Shown: piece by piece, positions 9,263 to 18,653 of the stretch
How positions within the stretch are numbered: the first letter of the stretch is position 1
Layout of the letters: every line of letters begins with the position of its first letter
DNA from: Martinezella lusitana
Lineage (GTDB): Bacteria; Pseudomonadota; Alphaproteobacteria; Rhizobiales; Rhizobiaceae
Length of the DNA: 64,000 nt
Direction of reading: 5' to 3'
Assembly (NCBI RefSeq): GCF_014207095.1
Contig: NZ_JACHBG010000002.1
Span: forward strand, 372,001 to 436,000
The notes under the pieces: model-generated
What the model was told of the DNA's origin: nothing
Databases searched by the model: none
What the model saw: the letters and a program-made list of their open reading frames with translations, nothing else
Position numbers and translations under genes: made by a program

Positions 9263-10204
9263 ATGACCTTTGAGCAACTCGCAATTTTTGTCGCCGTCGC
9301 CGAACGCGAACATCTGACCAATGCGGCGGAAGCCATCCACCTGACGCCTTCGGCCGTCAGCTCGGCGATCAAGAACCTCGAGGCCTATTACGGGGTGGAG
9401 CTGTTTCATCGCGTTGGCAGGCGGATCGAGTTGACAGAGACGGGGCGGTCTTTCCTGGGAGAGGCCAAAGCGACGCTTGCCCGCGTGCGTTCAGCCGAAC
9501 TCATGTTGTCCGAACTCGGCGGCCTGCAGCGTGGTCGGCTCAGCCTCTATGCCAGCCAGACGATCGCCAGCTACTGGCTGCCGCCTTTGTTGATGCGGTT
9601 TCAGCGTGACTACCCCGGCATCGAACTGGATCTTACCATCGGCAACACGCGAACCGTGACCGAAGCCGTTATCGACGGTGCGGCGGAACTGGGTTTCATC
9701 GAGGGTGAGGTAGATGCGCCGGCGCTATCGATGAAGATCGTCGCGCAGGATGCGCTTGTCATCGTCATCTCACCGCATCATCCCTGGGCCGACGGGCGGC
9801 AGCTTTCCATCACAGACCTCGTGACGGATACGTCCTGGGTGATGCGTGAGGAGGGATCGGGCACCCGTTCGGAGTTCGAGAACGCAATTTCCAAGCTCGG
9901 CGCCTCGCCACGCGATCTCAAGATCGCGCTTGTGCTCCCGTCGAACGAGGCCGTGCTGTCCGCAGTCTGCGCCGGTCAAAGCGCGGCGGCGATCTCCAGC
10001 GCGGCGGCGAAGGCCTATCTCGGGCAGGGATTGCTGGTTCAGTCGGCATTCGATCTTCCGGCTCGGAGCTTTCGCCTGCTGCGTCACAAGGAGCGTCATG
10101 CCAGCAAGGCTGCCCAGACACTGGAAACCATGTGCAAGAGCTACCGCAAATACGCATGCTTCGAAGCGGATGGGAAGGGCGAAGGGGCGGGCGAGAACAG
10201 CTGA
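9263..10204 (+). CDS. LysR family transcriptional regulator
   Basis: The 313-residue protein has the LysR winged helix-turn-helix at residues 1-60 (MTFEQLAIFVAVAE, with HLTPSAVSSAIKNLE as the recognition region) and a periplasmic-binding-like effector domain from about residue 90. It resembles the YeiE/CysB-like subgroup that is often paired with YeiH transporters. It is divergent from the yeiH-like gene by 114 bases, so control of that transporter together with autoregulation is the natural guess. The effector is unknown. The gene ends 35 bases from the convergent DeoR gene. Confidence 0.9.
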   Translation: MTFEQLAIFVAVAEREHLTNAAEAIHLTPSAVSSAIKNLEAYYGVELFHRVGRRIELTETGRSFLGEAKATLARVRSAELMLSELGGLQRGRLSLYASQTIASYWLPPLLMRFQRDYPGIELDLTIGNTRTVTEAVIDGAAELGFIEGEVDAPALSMKIVAQDALVIVISPHHPWADGRQLSITDLVTDTSWVMREEGSGTRSEFENAISKLGASPRDLKIALVLPSNEAVLSAVCAGQSAAAISSAAAKAYLGQGLLVQSAFDLPARSFRLLRHKERHASKAAQTLETMCKSYRKYACFEADGKGEGAGENS

Positions 10205-10239
10205 TCGTGAAATCCAGAGGCAGGTGAGCCTGCGAGGCT

Positions 10240-11049
10240 TTAGCGCCGTTCCATCCGCTGGCGGTTGGCAATCACCAGCTCGATCTCGTTGCGCTCCAGC
10301 ATGGCGCTGATGTCGGCCGGCGGTGCGTCGTCGGTGACCAGCGTGTCGAAGCTCGACGGTTCGTTGAGGATGATCGGGGCGCTGCGACCGAACTTGGCGC
10401 TGTCGGCGACGATGATACAGTTTTCCGCGCGGCTTGCCGCTTCCCGCGAATATTCCGCTTCTTCGAGATCGTGCAGCATGAAGCCGGATGTGGCGTTGAT
10501 GGCGCCGACCGAGAGGACGGCGTGGCGGATATTGAAGCGGCGCAGAAAATTGGCGGCTTCCATGCCGAAGGCGCCGCCGTCATGGCCACGCAATTCGCCG
10601 CCGGCGAAGAAGACGCGGTTGCCGTTGCGGGTGGCGAGTGCGTGCGCCACCGACAGGGCGTTGGTGACGACGAAAAGCTTCTGGTGTTTTTGCAGGGCAA
10701 CGGCGATGAAGGCCGTCGTCGAGCCGACATCGAGGAAGAGTGTATCGCCGTCTTCGATCATGGCCGCCACCGAAGCGGCTATCATCCGCTTGGCTTCTGC
10801 ATTTTCATTCATGCGCAGGTGCAGCGGCGGCTCGATCATGGAGTCCTTGATATGGACGCCGCCATGCACCTTGGTGACGAGGCCGCTGGCTTCGAGGCTG
10901 CGGATGTTGCGGCGGATCGTCTCTTCCGAAACGCCAAGCCGCTCGGCCAGGAACTGAATGCGACTGGCGCCGCCGGCCAGCCGGAGCTCTTCCAGAATCT
11001 CACGCTCGCGATGATTGCCGTGAAGCGGTGGCTGGGACATGCCCGACAT
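10240..11049 (-). CDS. DeoR/GlpR family transcriptional regulator
   Basis: The 269-residue protein has a DeoR-type helix-turn-helix at the start (REREILEELRLAGG, LGVSEETIRRNIRSLEASG) followed by a sugar-phosphate-isomerase-like sensor domain with the typical FLDVGSTTAFIA and VVTNALSVAHAL segments. Family members are mostly repressors released by phosphorylated sugars or polyols. I choose the ATG at 11049; an in-frame ATG lies 45 bases upstream and another nine bases downstream. The gene is divergent from a kinase-like gene and a flavoprotein gene, which are its likely targets. Confidence 0.9.
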   Translation of the reverse strand: MSGMSQPPLHGNHREREILEELRLAGGASRIQFLAERLGVSEETIRRNIRSLEASGLVTKVHGGVHIKDSMIEPPLHLRMNENAEAKRMIAASVAAMIEDGDTLFLDVGSTTAFIAVALQKHQKLFVVTNALSVAHALATRNGNRVFFAGGELRGHDGGAFGMEAANFLRRFNIRHAVLSVGAINATSGFMLHDLEEAEYSREAASRAENCIIVADSAKFGRSAPIILNEPSSFDTLVTDDAPPADISAMLERNEIELVIANRQRMERR

Positions 11050-11357
11050 GATCCTGATCCTATTGAGCGTATGATCCCAAGACTGTTGCGGCATCCGGAT
11101 CGAGCAGGCAGCGCCGCCAAAGCGGCATCAAGGTTTGCAGTTCAATCCGATCGCCCCGCGATGCAGTTTTTAAGGCAAATCTCACCTACGGTGAAGCGCT
11201 GAATTCACAATATCCATCATTCATTCAATTGAGATTTACGCTAAAATCCAACAAAAAGCCAAACATTCGTTTCATTTTGTGGATTGATCTTGACAGCCCG
11301 TTGTTTGTGAGGAACCTTTCCGTCCAGAGGATGCTGAGCAGTAGCGCCGGAGGGGGA
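11050..11357. promoter_or_regulatory. Divergent promoter region, DeoR gene / kinase-oxidoreductase operon
   Basis: About 300 bases separate the two starts. The half next to the kinase gene is AT-rich and holds AAACATTCGTTTCATTTT near 11261, which resembles half-sites of DeoR/GlpR operators, and a TTGACA hexamer at about 11290 that could be a -35 box although no good -10 box follows. No RNA gene is apparent. The operator assignment is inference. Confidence 0.35.
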
Positions 11358-12236
11358 ATGACTGCGACGCCGGAAGACAGGATATGTTCTCTCGCCATCT
11401 GGCACGGGCCGATCGAGATCGCGCCGCTTGTGGGCGGCATCACCAATCGCAATTATCTCATCGCCGATGCCGGCCGACGTTTCGTGGTCAGGCTCGGGTC
11501 AGATATTCCCGTTCACCATATCAGCCGCACCAACGAAGTGGCGGCAAGCAGGGCCGCCCACGCGGCCGGTCTTTCGCCTGCCGTTATCCATCATGAGCCC
11601 GGCATTTTGGTGCTCGATTATATCGACGCAAAACCGCTGTCTGCCGAGGACGTCCGCGATCCCTCATCCATGGCGCGGGTCGTTTCACTCGTCCGCTCCT
11701 GCCATCGCGATGTCGCGAGGCACTTTCGCGGGCCGGCCGCGATCTTCTGGGTCTTCCATGTGGTCAGGGACTATGCGGCGCTTCTGGAGGCTGGCGGCAG
11801 CCGGCACACGTCGCTCTTGCCGTCCTTTCTGGATATCGCCGAGCGGCTGGAGCGCGCAGCCGGACCTTTCGAAATCGCCTTCGGCCACAACGATCTGCTG
11901 GCGGCGAATTTCCTCGATGACGGCAAGCGGCTCTGGCTGATCGATTGGGATTATGCCGGCTTCAACACGCCGCTTTTCGATCTCGGCGGGCTCGCCTCCA
12001 ACAATGAGTTCACCGAAGCGCAGGAAGACGCAATGCTGGAAGCCTATTTCGAGGCTGATGTCAGCAACGATTTGCGCCGGCGCTATCAGGCGATGAAATG
12101 TGCATCGCTGCTGCGCGAGACGATGTGGAGCATGGTCTCGGAAATCCATTCCGACATCGAATTCGATTATTCTTCCTATACAGCTGAAAACCTGCGGCGC
12201 TTCGAGAGCGCATGGCAGAGCTTTCGCAACTCTTGA
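11358..12236 (+). CDS. Choline/ethanolamine kinase-like phosphotransferase
   Basis: The protein of 292 residues has the fold of aminoglycoside phosphotransferases and choline kinases. The catalytic loop is HNDLLAANF and the magnesium-binding loop is LIDWDYAG, which together match the choline-kinase (LicA) branch. GGITNRNYLI near residue 27 is the nucleotide loop and FVVRLG holds the ATP-binding strand. I choose the ATG at 11358, four bases after GGAGG; earlier in-frame starts would add residues that resemble no domain. The stop codon is seven bases before the flavoprotein gene, so the two form an operon. The substrate is probably a small amino alcohol or similar hydroxyl compound, but it is not proven. 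Confidence 0.82.
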   Translation: MTATPEDRICSLAIWHGPIEIAPLVGGITNRNYLIADAGRRFVVRLGSDIPVHHISRTNEVAASRAAHAAGLSPAVIHHEPGILVLDYIDAKPLSAEDVRDPSSMARVVSLVRSCHRDVARHFRGPAAIFWVFHVVRDYAALLEAGGSRHTSLLPSFLDIAERLERAAGPFEIAFGHNDLLAANFLDDGKRLWLIDWDYAGFNTPLFDLGGLASNNEFTEAQEDAMLEAYFEADVSNDLRRRYQAMKCASLLRETMWSMVSEIHSDIEFDYSSYTAENLRRFESAWQSFRNS

Positions 12237-12242
12237 GGTGAC

Positions 12243-14693
12243 ATGATGAAGGAACTGCCCGCTACCGCAAAGACCGTCGTCATCGGCGGTGGCATCATCG
12301 GCTGCTCGACTGCCTACCATCTCGGCAAGCTCGGCTTCACCGATACCGTGCTTCTGGAGCGCAAGAAGCTGACTTCGGGCACGACGTTCCATGCCGCCGG
12401 CCTCGTCGGCCAGCTGCGCACCAGCGCCAATATCACGCAGATGCTCGGCTATTCCGTCGATCTCTACAAGAAGCTCGAGGCGGAGACGGGGCTCGCCACC
12501 GGCTGGAAGATGAATGGCGGCCTGCGTCTCGCCTGCAACGAGGAGCGCTGGACGGAGGTCAAGCGACAGGCGACGACGGCACAGTCCTTCGGCCTGCAAA
12601 TGCATCTGCTGACGCCCAAGGAGGCCTTCGAGCTCTGGCCGTTGATGGATGTCGACGATCTCGTCGGCGCAGCCTTCCTGCCGACCGACGGGCAGGCCAA
12701 TCCCTCCGATATTACCCAGGCGTTGGCGAAGGGCGCCCGTATGAGCGGTGTCTCGATCTTCGAGGATACCGAGGTTTTCGATCTGGAGATCGACAAGGGC
12801 CGGATTCGCGCCGTCATCACCGAGAGAGGCCGTATCGAATGCGAGCGCGTCGTCGTCTGCGCGGGGCAATGGACACGGACCTTTGCCGGCCGCTTCGGCG
12901 TGAACGTGCCGCTTGTCTCGGTCGAGCATCAATATCTCATCACCGAATCCTTCGGGGTTCCCTCCAACCTGCCGACGCTGCGCGATCCGGACCGGCTGAC
13001 CTATTACAAGGAGGAGGTCGGCGGGCTGGTCATGGGCGGCTATGAGCCGAACCCGATCCCGTGGGCGCTTGACGGCATTCCTAAAGATTTCCATTACACG
13101 CTGCTCGACAGCAATTTCGATCATTTCGAGCAGATCATGGAGCAGGCGCTGGTACGTGTGCCGGCGCTGCAGACGGCTGGCGTCAAGCAATTGCTGAGCG
13201 GTCCGGAGAGCTTTACGCCTGATGGTAATTTCATTCTCGGCGAGGCGCCCGAGTTGAAGAATTTCTTCGTCGGTGCCGGCTTCAATGCTTTCGGCATCGC
13301 CTCGGCCGGCGGGGCAGGCATGGCGCTGGCCGAATGGGTCGCCAAGGGCGAACCGCCCTATGACCTCTGGCCGGTCGATATCAGACGCTTCGGCCGCCCG
13401 CATTTCGATACGGACTGGGTGCGGACCCGCACGCTGGAGGCCTATGGCAAGCACTACACCATGGCATGGCCCTTTGAAGAGCACTCCAGCGGCCGTCCCT
13501 GCCGCAAGTCGCCGCTCTATGATCGGCTGAAGGCGCAGGGTGCCTGCTTCGGCGAAAAGCTTGGCTGGGAACGGCCGAACTGGTTTGCCGATCTCTTCGC
13601 CGGCGAGGAGCCGAAGGATGTCTATACCTATGGCCGCCAGAACTGGTTCGACGCAGTAGGCCGCGAGCATAAGGCTGTTCGCGAGGCGGCTGTAATCTTC
13701 GACCAGACCTCCTTTGCCAAATTCGTGCTGAAGGGCAGGGATGCGGAGGCGGCGATGTCGTGGATCGCTTCCAACGATGTCGCAAAGCCCGTTGGTTCTT
13801 TGACCTACACGCAGATGCTGAACGACCGCGGTGGTATCGAATGCGATGTTACCGTTGCCCGCGTCGCCGAGAACGAATTCTACATCACCACCGGCACCGG
13901 CTTTGCGACCCACGACTTTGACTGGATCGCCCGGAATATTCCGCTCGAAATGCATGCGGAGTTGGTGGATGTAACTTCCGCTTACTCCGTGTTGTCGCTG
14001 ATGGGGCCGAAGTCGCGCGAGATATTGCAGGCCGTGACCTCTGCCGATGTTTCGAACGCCGCGTTCCCCTTCGGCAAGGTGAGGACCGTCGGCATCGCCG
14101 GTTGCCCCGTCCGGGCGCTGCGCATCACCTATGTCGGCGAACTCGGCTATGAGCTGCATGTGCCGGTGGAATATGCCGCGACCGTCTATGATGTGCTGAT
14201 GGCGGCTGGCCGTGAACATGGCCTTGTCAATGCCGGTTATCGCGCCATCGAAAGCTGCCGCCTGGAGAAGGGCTATCGCGCCTGGGGTTCCGATATCGGG
14301 CCGGACCATACGCCGGTCGAAGCCGGGCTTGCCTGGGCGGTGAAGACGAAAAAGGACGTCGCCTTCCGCGGCCGGGAGGCGATTGAGCGGCAGCTGGCCT
14401 CAGGCGTGAAGAAGATGCTTGCCTGCTTCGTGCCTGACGATCCCGAGATCGTGCTCCTCGGCCGGGAGACAATCTATCGCGACGGGCAGCGCGTCGGCTG
14501 GCTGTCGAGCGGCGGCTATGGCTACACGGTGGGCAAGGCCATTGGCTACGGCTATGTCCGCGATCCCGGCGGCGTGACGGAGAATTTCGTGTTGTCCGGC
14601 CGCTACGAGCTCGATGTCGCGCAGAGCCGCGTACCATGCCAGGTGTCGTTGAAACCGCTTTATGATCCGCAGATGGTGCGGATCAAGGGGTGA
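12243..14693 (+). CDS. Dimethylglycine/sarcosine dehydrogenase-like flavoprotein
   Basis: The 816-residue protein has an amino-terminal FAD-dependent oxidoreductase domain (VVIGGGIIGCSTAYH at 12-26) followed by a GcvT-like folate domain (about 440-810). This is the layout of dimethylglycine and sarcosine dehydrogenases, which oxidise N-methyl groups and can pass the methylene unit to tetrahydrofolate. His50 in SGTTFHAAG matches the position that, as I recall, carries covalent FAD in mammalian dimethylglycine dehydrogenase. A second ATG lies three bases downstream and is better spaced from the GAGGTGA ribosome site. Coupling to a kinase and a DeoR regulator suggests a substrate other than dimethylglycine itself, perhaps one bearing a hydroxyl group. 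Confidence 0.85.
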   Translation: MMKELPATAKTVVIGGGIIGCSTAYHLGKLGFTDTVLLERKKLTSGTTFHAAGLVGQLRTSANITQMLGYSVDLYKKLEAETGLATGWKMNGGLRLACNEERWTEVKRQATTAQSFGLQMHLLTPKEAFELWPLMDVDDLVGAAFLPTDGQANPSDITQALAKGARMSGVSIFEDTEVFDLEIDKGRIRAVITERGRIECERVVVCAGQWTRTFAGRFGVNVPLVSVEHQYLITESFGVPSNLPTLRDPDRLTYYKEEVGGLVMGGYEPNPIPWALDGIPKDFHYTLLDSNFDHFEQIMEQALVRVPALQTAGVKQLLSGPESFTPDGNFILGEAPELKNFFVGAGFNAFGIASAGGAGMALAEWVAKGEPPYDLWPVDIRRFGRPHFDTDWVRTRTLEAYGKHYTMAWPFEEHSSGRPCRKSPLYDRLKAQGACFGEKLGWERPNWFADLFAGEEPKDVYTYGRQNWFDAVGREHKAVREAAVIFDQTSFAKFVLKGRDAEAAMSWIASNDVAKPVGSLTYTQMLNDRGGIECDVTVARVAENEFYITTGTGFATHDFDWIARNIPLEMHAELVDVTSAYSVLSLMGPKSREILQAVTSADVSNAAFPFGKVRTVGIAGCPVRALRITYVGELGYELHVPVEYAATVYDVLMAAGREHGLVNAGYRAIESCRLEKGYRAWGSDIGPDHTPVEAGLAWAVKTKKDVAFRGREAIERQLASGVKKMLACFVPDDPEIVLLGRETIYRDGQRVGWLSSGGYGYTVGKAIGYGYVRDPGGVTENFVLSGRYELDVAQSRVPCQVSLKPLYDPQMVRIKG

Positions 14694-14803
14694 GCGCAGA
14701 CAGACGAGGTGGCACCTCTGCAGGGCAGGAGCTGGGTACCGGGAGTGCTACCCGCTCGCCATGCGCTGATTTGGCCGAGCCGGGCTATATCTTATGGTTT
14801 TCA

Positions 14804-15175
14804 TCAAGGTCGCCTTCGCGATCCCTTCGAAGACTGCCCCGTGTTTTGGCCGCCATCCCTGTTGGTCCAATAATGGTCTGATATCTTCTGATTGTTATCG
14901 ATGATGCTTGTGGCGATATCAGGATTCCCGCCGATGAACGTTTCGGGATCGGCGCCGCATAGAAGAAGGAAAAGCTTCTGGTGGGCGACCGCTGCAAAGT
15001 ACTCGTATGCCGGCGGCCGTTCCTGTGATCCAACGGATTTCAGCTCGTCAGCCGCCTGTTTGCTTGCATGCTCAAGCGCTTGATAGATCGTTGCCAGCAT
15101 AGCCCGTTCGGCCCGCTCCTGAATGTCTCCATACTGTTTCTGATCCGGCGTCGGAATAGGGCAGCTTTCGCTCAT
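14804..15175 (-). CDS. Conserved hypothetical protein, 123 residues
   Basis: I do not recognise this protein. The chosen ATG (MSESCPIPTPDQKQYGD) lies about eight bases after AGGAG; upstream in-frame starts would run towards the next gene. The product is soluble and mostly helical (AERAMLATIYQALEHASKQAADEL) with a charged, disordered carboxyl end. It follows the P-loop gene on the same strand with a gap of about 130 bases, so it may be in the same transcript. Codon usage looks ordinary for the region. Confidence 0.55.
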   Translation of the reverse strand: MSESCPIPTPDQKQYGDIQERAERAMLATIYQALEHASKQAADELKSVGSQERPPAYEYFAAVAHQKLFLLLCGADPETFIGGNPDIATSIIDNNQKISDHYWTNRDGGQNTGQSSKGSRRRP

Positions 15176-15306
15176 TGCGTGCATCTCCTGGCTGAGTGTT
15201 TCATTTGCTAAGATAGGCGAGTGCCATGGGATTACGCCTGCTTTGGGCCGGCGGAGGAGATTTCGCCGAGCTGGGTCGTCAGGTATGGATCGCCACAACC
15301 ATCCCA

Positions 15307-15846
15307 TTATCGCCGAGCGGGCAAATCCCAAGCCCGGTAAAGGCTATTGAGCGCTTCCGCTGTGTGGCACTCCACCATCGGCAACTCCGATGCCTGGAGG
15401 ATTTTTGCGTATTTGGTGCTGCTGTCGCGGGTTTTGACAAGGATCCACTGAACCATCTCCCACTTGATACTGTCCCTGGCGCCTTCGAGATGTCCGGCTC
15501 GGTTCGCGCTGTTGAGAAGCGTGCGCTTGATATAGCGGGTGAAACGCAGCCAGTGGTTTGAGGTTATGAGGATGGCGCCGGTAGCGCGCGCCAGGCGCTG
15601 CGGCATCAGGCGCGTGTAGTTGCCCTCCATGATCCATTGTTCGCCAAGGATCGCCGCATCGTGGAGGGCGGCAAACTCCGCTTCGGGGCGCTGCTGCCAA
15701 TCCGTATAGGGCAGGTGATGCAGCTGATCGAGATGGACGGTTGGAAAGCCAAGCTTTTTGGAAAGCGCAACCGCAAGGGTTGACTTGCCGGCATTGGAAG
15801 GGCCGAGCACGACGATGCGCTCGCCAAGGGAATGCAAGGGAAGCAT
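15307..15846 (-). CDS. P-loop nucleotide kinase-like protein (adenylate kinase/FlaR-like)
   Basis: The protein of about 179 residues has a Walker A loop near the start (VVLGPSNAGKSTLA), followed by FPTVHLDQLHHLP and WIMEGNY, the pattern of the AAA_17/FlaR-like group often annotated as adenylate kinases or topology modulation proteins. These are small, poorly characterised P-loop proteins, probably nucleotide or small-molecule kinases. An in-frame ATG lies 69 bases upstream; I prefer 15846 because the Walker A then falls at the usual distance from the start. It is convergent with nothing and divergent from the septation-protein gene. Confidence 0.7.
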   Translation of the reverse strand: MLPLHSLGERIVVLGPSNAGKSTLAVALSKKLGFPTVHLDQLHHLPYTDWQQRPEAEFAALHDAAILGEQWIMEGNYTRLMPQRLARATGAILITSNHWLRFTRYIKRTLLNSANRAGHLEGARDSIKWEMVQWILVKTRDSSTKYAKILQASELPMVECHTAEALNSLYRAWDLPARR

Positions 15847-16040
15847 GGGGCACCGGTCGAAAAATCGGGATGACTTCCATTGGCTGAAGCGGGTGCAATT
15901 GTCAACGATCTGCAACCCTGCCGCTGTTATTGATGGTTCTCCGCAAAGAAGATCGGCCCCAAGCCGGATGAGAGCTGGAAAAGGGCGCTGTTTGGCGCCA
16001 AGCTCCAGCCTGGTCCTATCCCTGCACTGAGGATGATCCG

Positions 16041-16754
16041 GTGGATATCCTTGATCGCGGCGATCCGGTGCTCTATGAATTTAACCTCTATCGAAATGAG
16101 AGCCAGGGTGCAGTGAGAAGCTTTTTCAATGCGGCCAGGCTGCTGCTTGCCGATCTAGCCTCAAGCTTGTTGTTCGTCATTTTGCTGTCGTTGACACACA
16201 ACGCCACGCTTGCGACTTGTCTGGCGATCGCGCTCGGTCTTCTGCAGATCGGAGTTCAATTCATTCGAGGCAAGCCCATCGAGGTCATGGAGTGGCTCAG
16301 CCTCATTCTGGTCATTGCCGCTGGTGTGGCAACGCTGTTGACGGACGATCCGCGTTTCGTGTTGTTCAAGCCGAGTATCATCTATGCGATTGTGGGCATC
16401 GTGATGCTGAAGCCAGGTTGGATGAACCGGTATCTGCCGGCGATCGTACGCACGGTAGCGCCCGATGTCGCCACTTATGTGGGCTTTGTCTGGGCCGGCC
16501 TGATGTTCCTGTCCGCTGCGCTCAATGCATTCATTGCTATTGCCTTTGATCTCTCCACATGGGCGGTTGTCATGCCGGCCTTCGCCACCGGCAGCAAAGT
16601 GGTGTTGATGTTGGCCGGATTTGTCGCGATTCGCCTCACGGTAACGCGACGCATGCGCGCCATGCCCGAGGCCGAACGTAATGCTCTGCTGGTCTCAACA
16701 GGGGAGAGGGCGCAATCGCCGTTGTCTGCAATGTCCGCCACCGGAAAGCTGTGA
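16041..16754 (+). CDS. YciB/IspZ family intracellular septation protein
   Basis: The 237-residue inner-membrane protein has about six hydrophobic helices and the family pattern GLLQIGVQFIRGKPIEVMEW followed by a segment ending in DDPRFVLFKPSIIYA. Family members (YciB, IspZ) are linked to cell-envelope elongation and septation. The start is a GTG with GAGG eight bases before it. The carboxyl tail from about residue 205 is basic and cytoplasmic. Rhizobia usually carry another ispZ near ftsY, so this is probably a second family member; that comparison is from memory. Confidence 0.78.
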   Translation: MDILDRGDPVLYEFNLYRNESQGAVRSFFNAARLLLADLASSLLFVILLSLTHNATLATCLAIALGLLQIGVQFIRGKPIEVMEWLSLILVIAAGVATLLTDDPRFVLFKPSIIYAIVGIVMLKPGWMNRYLPAIVRTVAPDVATYVGFVWAGLMFLSAALNAFIAIAFDLSTWAVVMPAFATGSKVVLMLAGFVAIRLTVTRRMRAMPEAERNALLVSTGERAQSPLSAMSATGKL

Positions 16755-16840
16755 TCTGCTGCTGCAATGGAAGTCCTTTCCTTGACTTGCCGGCACTTTC
16801 GCCCTCAATCGAACTGCTGACGAAGATGGAGGCATGACCA

Positions 16841-17542
16841 ATGGCGGAAGCGAACATCAAGCTTGAAGAAAGCTGGAAAGAGGCATTGTCGCCGGAGTTT
16901 ACCAGCCCATACATGGATGAACTCAAGGCTTTTCTTGTCGAGGAAAAGCAGCGCGGCAAAGTGATCTTTCCTCGCGGCAGCGAGTATTTCCGGGCACTGG
17001 ATCTGACGCCGCTTGATGAGGTGCAAGTCGTCATCCTCGGGCAGGATCCCTATCACGGGATGGGCCAGGCGCATGGGCTCTGCTTCAGCGTGCGTCCCGG
17101 CGTGCGCATTCCGCCGTCGCTGGTCAATATCTACAAGGAGCTGGAGGCCGATCTCGGCATCCCGCCGGCCCGGCATGGCTTTCTTGAAAGCTGGGCGAAA
17201 CAGGGCGTGCTTCTGCTCAACAGCGTGCTGACGGTGGAAGAATCGCAGGCCGCCTCGCATCAGGGCAAGGGCTGGGAACGCTTTACCGACGCCGTCATCC
17301 GCAAGGTCAATGACGAATGCGACGGCGTCGTCTTCATGCTGTGGGGCTCCTATGCGCAGAAGAAGGCCGCTTTCGTTGATACCGAGCGGCACCTCGTCTT
17401 GAAATCCGTGCATCCGTCGCCGCTTTCGGCCCACAACGGCTTCCTTGGCTGCCGGCATTTCTCCAAGGCCAATGCCTATCTGGCCGAGCAGGGCAGAGAT
17501 CCGATCGACTGGGCGCTGCCGAGCAATCCCGAAGCGCAGTAA
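16841..17542 (+). CDS. ung: Uracil-DNA glycosylase, family 1
   Basis: The 233-residue enzyme removes uracil from DNA as the first step of base-excision repair. The water-activating motif GQDPYH is at 67-72 with catalytic Asp69, and the DNA-intercalating loop [11 protein letters not shown] is near residue 190. [12 protein letters not shown] is another conserved family segment. Length and motifs are normal. GGAGG lies eight bases before the ATG. The gene seems to be transcribed on its own. Confidence 0.97.
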   Translation: MAEANIKLEESWKEALSPEFTSPYMDELKAFLVEEKQRGKVIFPRGSEYFRALDLTPLDEVQVVILGQDPYHGMGQAHGLCFSVRPGVRIPPSLVNIYKELEADLGIPPARHGFLESWAKQGVLLLNSVLTVEESQAASHQGKGWERFTDAVIRKVNDECDGVVFMLWGSYAQKKAAFVDTERHLVLKSVHPSPLSAHNGFLGCRHFSKANAYLAEQGRDPIDWALPSNPEAQ

Positions 17543-17569
17543 GACATAGCCTTCCCGTTTTGGCCCATC

Positions 17570-17597
17570 AGTGAACGATGAAAATTTGTCGTTCACT
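17570..17597. promoter_or_regulatory. Perfect inverted repeat before the mhqO-like gene (operator candidate)
   Basis: AGTGAACGA-N10-TCGTTCACT is a perfect nine-base-pair inverted repeat with an AT-rich centre, located about 110 bases before the dioxygenase start. It is not followed by a T-run, which argues for a protein-binding operator rather than a terminator of ung. TGAACG/CGTTCA half-sites are typical of TetR/MarR-type operators. No such regulator gene is in the window. Confidence 0.45.
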
Positions 17598-17706
17598 TAT
17601 TGAAGACAATCCGTTTGGCTATTGAGGGCTATCGAAACAGGCCCCGGAAGACCATCTTCTGCCCATGAGAAACGCCTGCCGGTGCAGGCGAGACAAGGGG
17701 TTTAAG

Positions 17707-18639
17707 ATGCTCAACCAGATCAAAGGTCTTCACCACGTTACCTCGATGGCGGAAGACGCCCGCACCAACAACAAGTTCTTCACGGACACGCTCGGCCTGC
17801 GCCGCGTCAAGAAGACGGTGAATTTCGACGCGCCCGATGTCTATCACCTTTACTATGGTGACGAGATCGGCACGCCCGGCACGATCATGACCTACTTCCC
17901 GTTCCCGAAGATGGCGCGCGGTCGCCCGGGTACCGGCGAAGTTGGCAATACGGTCTATTCCGTTCCGGAAGGTGCCATCGGCTACTGGACCGAGCGCCTC
18001 GGCCAGCATGGCGTCGAGGGCCTGAAGGCCGATGAATCCTTCGGCCAGAAGCGCCTGCATTTCGCCGGTCCGGACGGCGACGGCTTTGCCCTCGTCGAGG
18101 TCAAGGACGACAAGCGTCAGCCCTGGACCCATAACGGCGTCGATGCCGAACATGCGATCCGTGGCTTCCATTCCGTCGCCATGCGGCTCAGGGATGAGGG
18201 CGCGACCGCCGAACTGCTGAAATACATGGGCTACGAAGTCGTCGACACCCATGAAGGAATCAAGCGGCTCGCCATTCCCGGCGGCAACGGTGCCGACTAT
18301 GTCGACCTCGAAACCATGCCAAACATAAATCGGGCGCTTCCAGGTGCCGGCTCCGTCCACCATGTCGCCTTTGCCGTCGAGAACCGGGCAAAGCAGCTCG
18401 AAGTGCGCAAGGCGCTGATGGACACGGGCTACCAGGTCACTCCGGTCATCGACCGCGACTACTTCTGGGCGATCTACTTCCGCACGCCGGGCGGCGTGCT
18501 GTTCGAAGTCGCCACCAATGAACCCGGCTTCAACCGCGACGAGGATACGGCTCATCTCGGCGAAGCGCTGAAACTGCCCGAGCAGCATGCGCATCTGCGC
18601 GGCCTGATCGAGCAACATCTGGAGCCGTTGGAAGGCTAA
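17707..18639 (+). CDS. Ring-cleaving dioxygenase, glyoxalase fold (MhqO-like)
   Basis: The 310-residue protein consists of two glyoxalase/extradiol-dioxygenase modules. Metal-binding residues are expected in GLHHVTSMA near the start, GFHSVAMRL near residue 155 and VHHVAFAVEN near residue 218, with a glutamate in GGVLFEVATNEPGF. It resembles Bacillus MhqO/MhqA proteins, which detoxify hydroquinones and related electrophiles. The ATG at 17707 follows AAGGGG. The stop is 15 bases before a MhqD-like hydrolase gene, reproducing the mhqO-mhqD pairing. Confidence 0.85.
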   Translation: MLNQIKGLHHVTSMAEDARTNNKFFTDTLGLRRVKKTVNFDAPDVYHLYYGDEIGTPGTIMTYFPFPKMARGRPGTGEVGNTVYSVPEGAIGYWTERLGQHGVEGLKADESFGQKRLHFAGPDGDGFALVEVKDDKRQPWTHNGVDAEHAIRGFHSVAMRLRDEGATAELLKYMGYEVVDTHEGIKRLAIPGGNGADYVDLETMPNINRALPGAGSVHHVAFAVENRAKQLEVRKALMDTGYQVTPVIDRDYFWAIYFRTPGGVLFEVATNEPGFNRDEDTAHLGEALKLPEQHAHLRGLIEQHLEPLEG

Positions 18640-18653
18640 TCGGAGGAAGGACT

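Noticed and set aside
11685..14309. An 874-codon open frame on the minus strand
   Set aside because: It is antisense to the kinase and flavoprotein genes, which have clear domains. The product is low in recognisable motifs and reflects high-GC codon structure.
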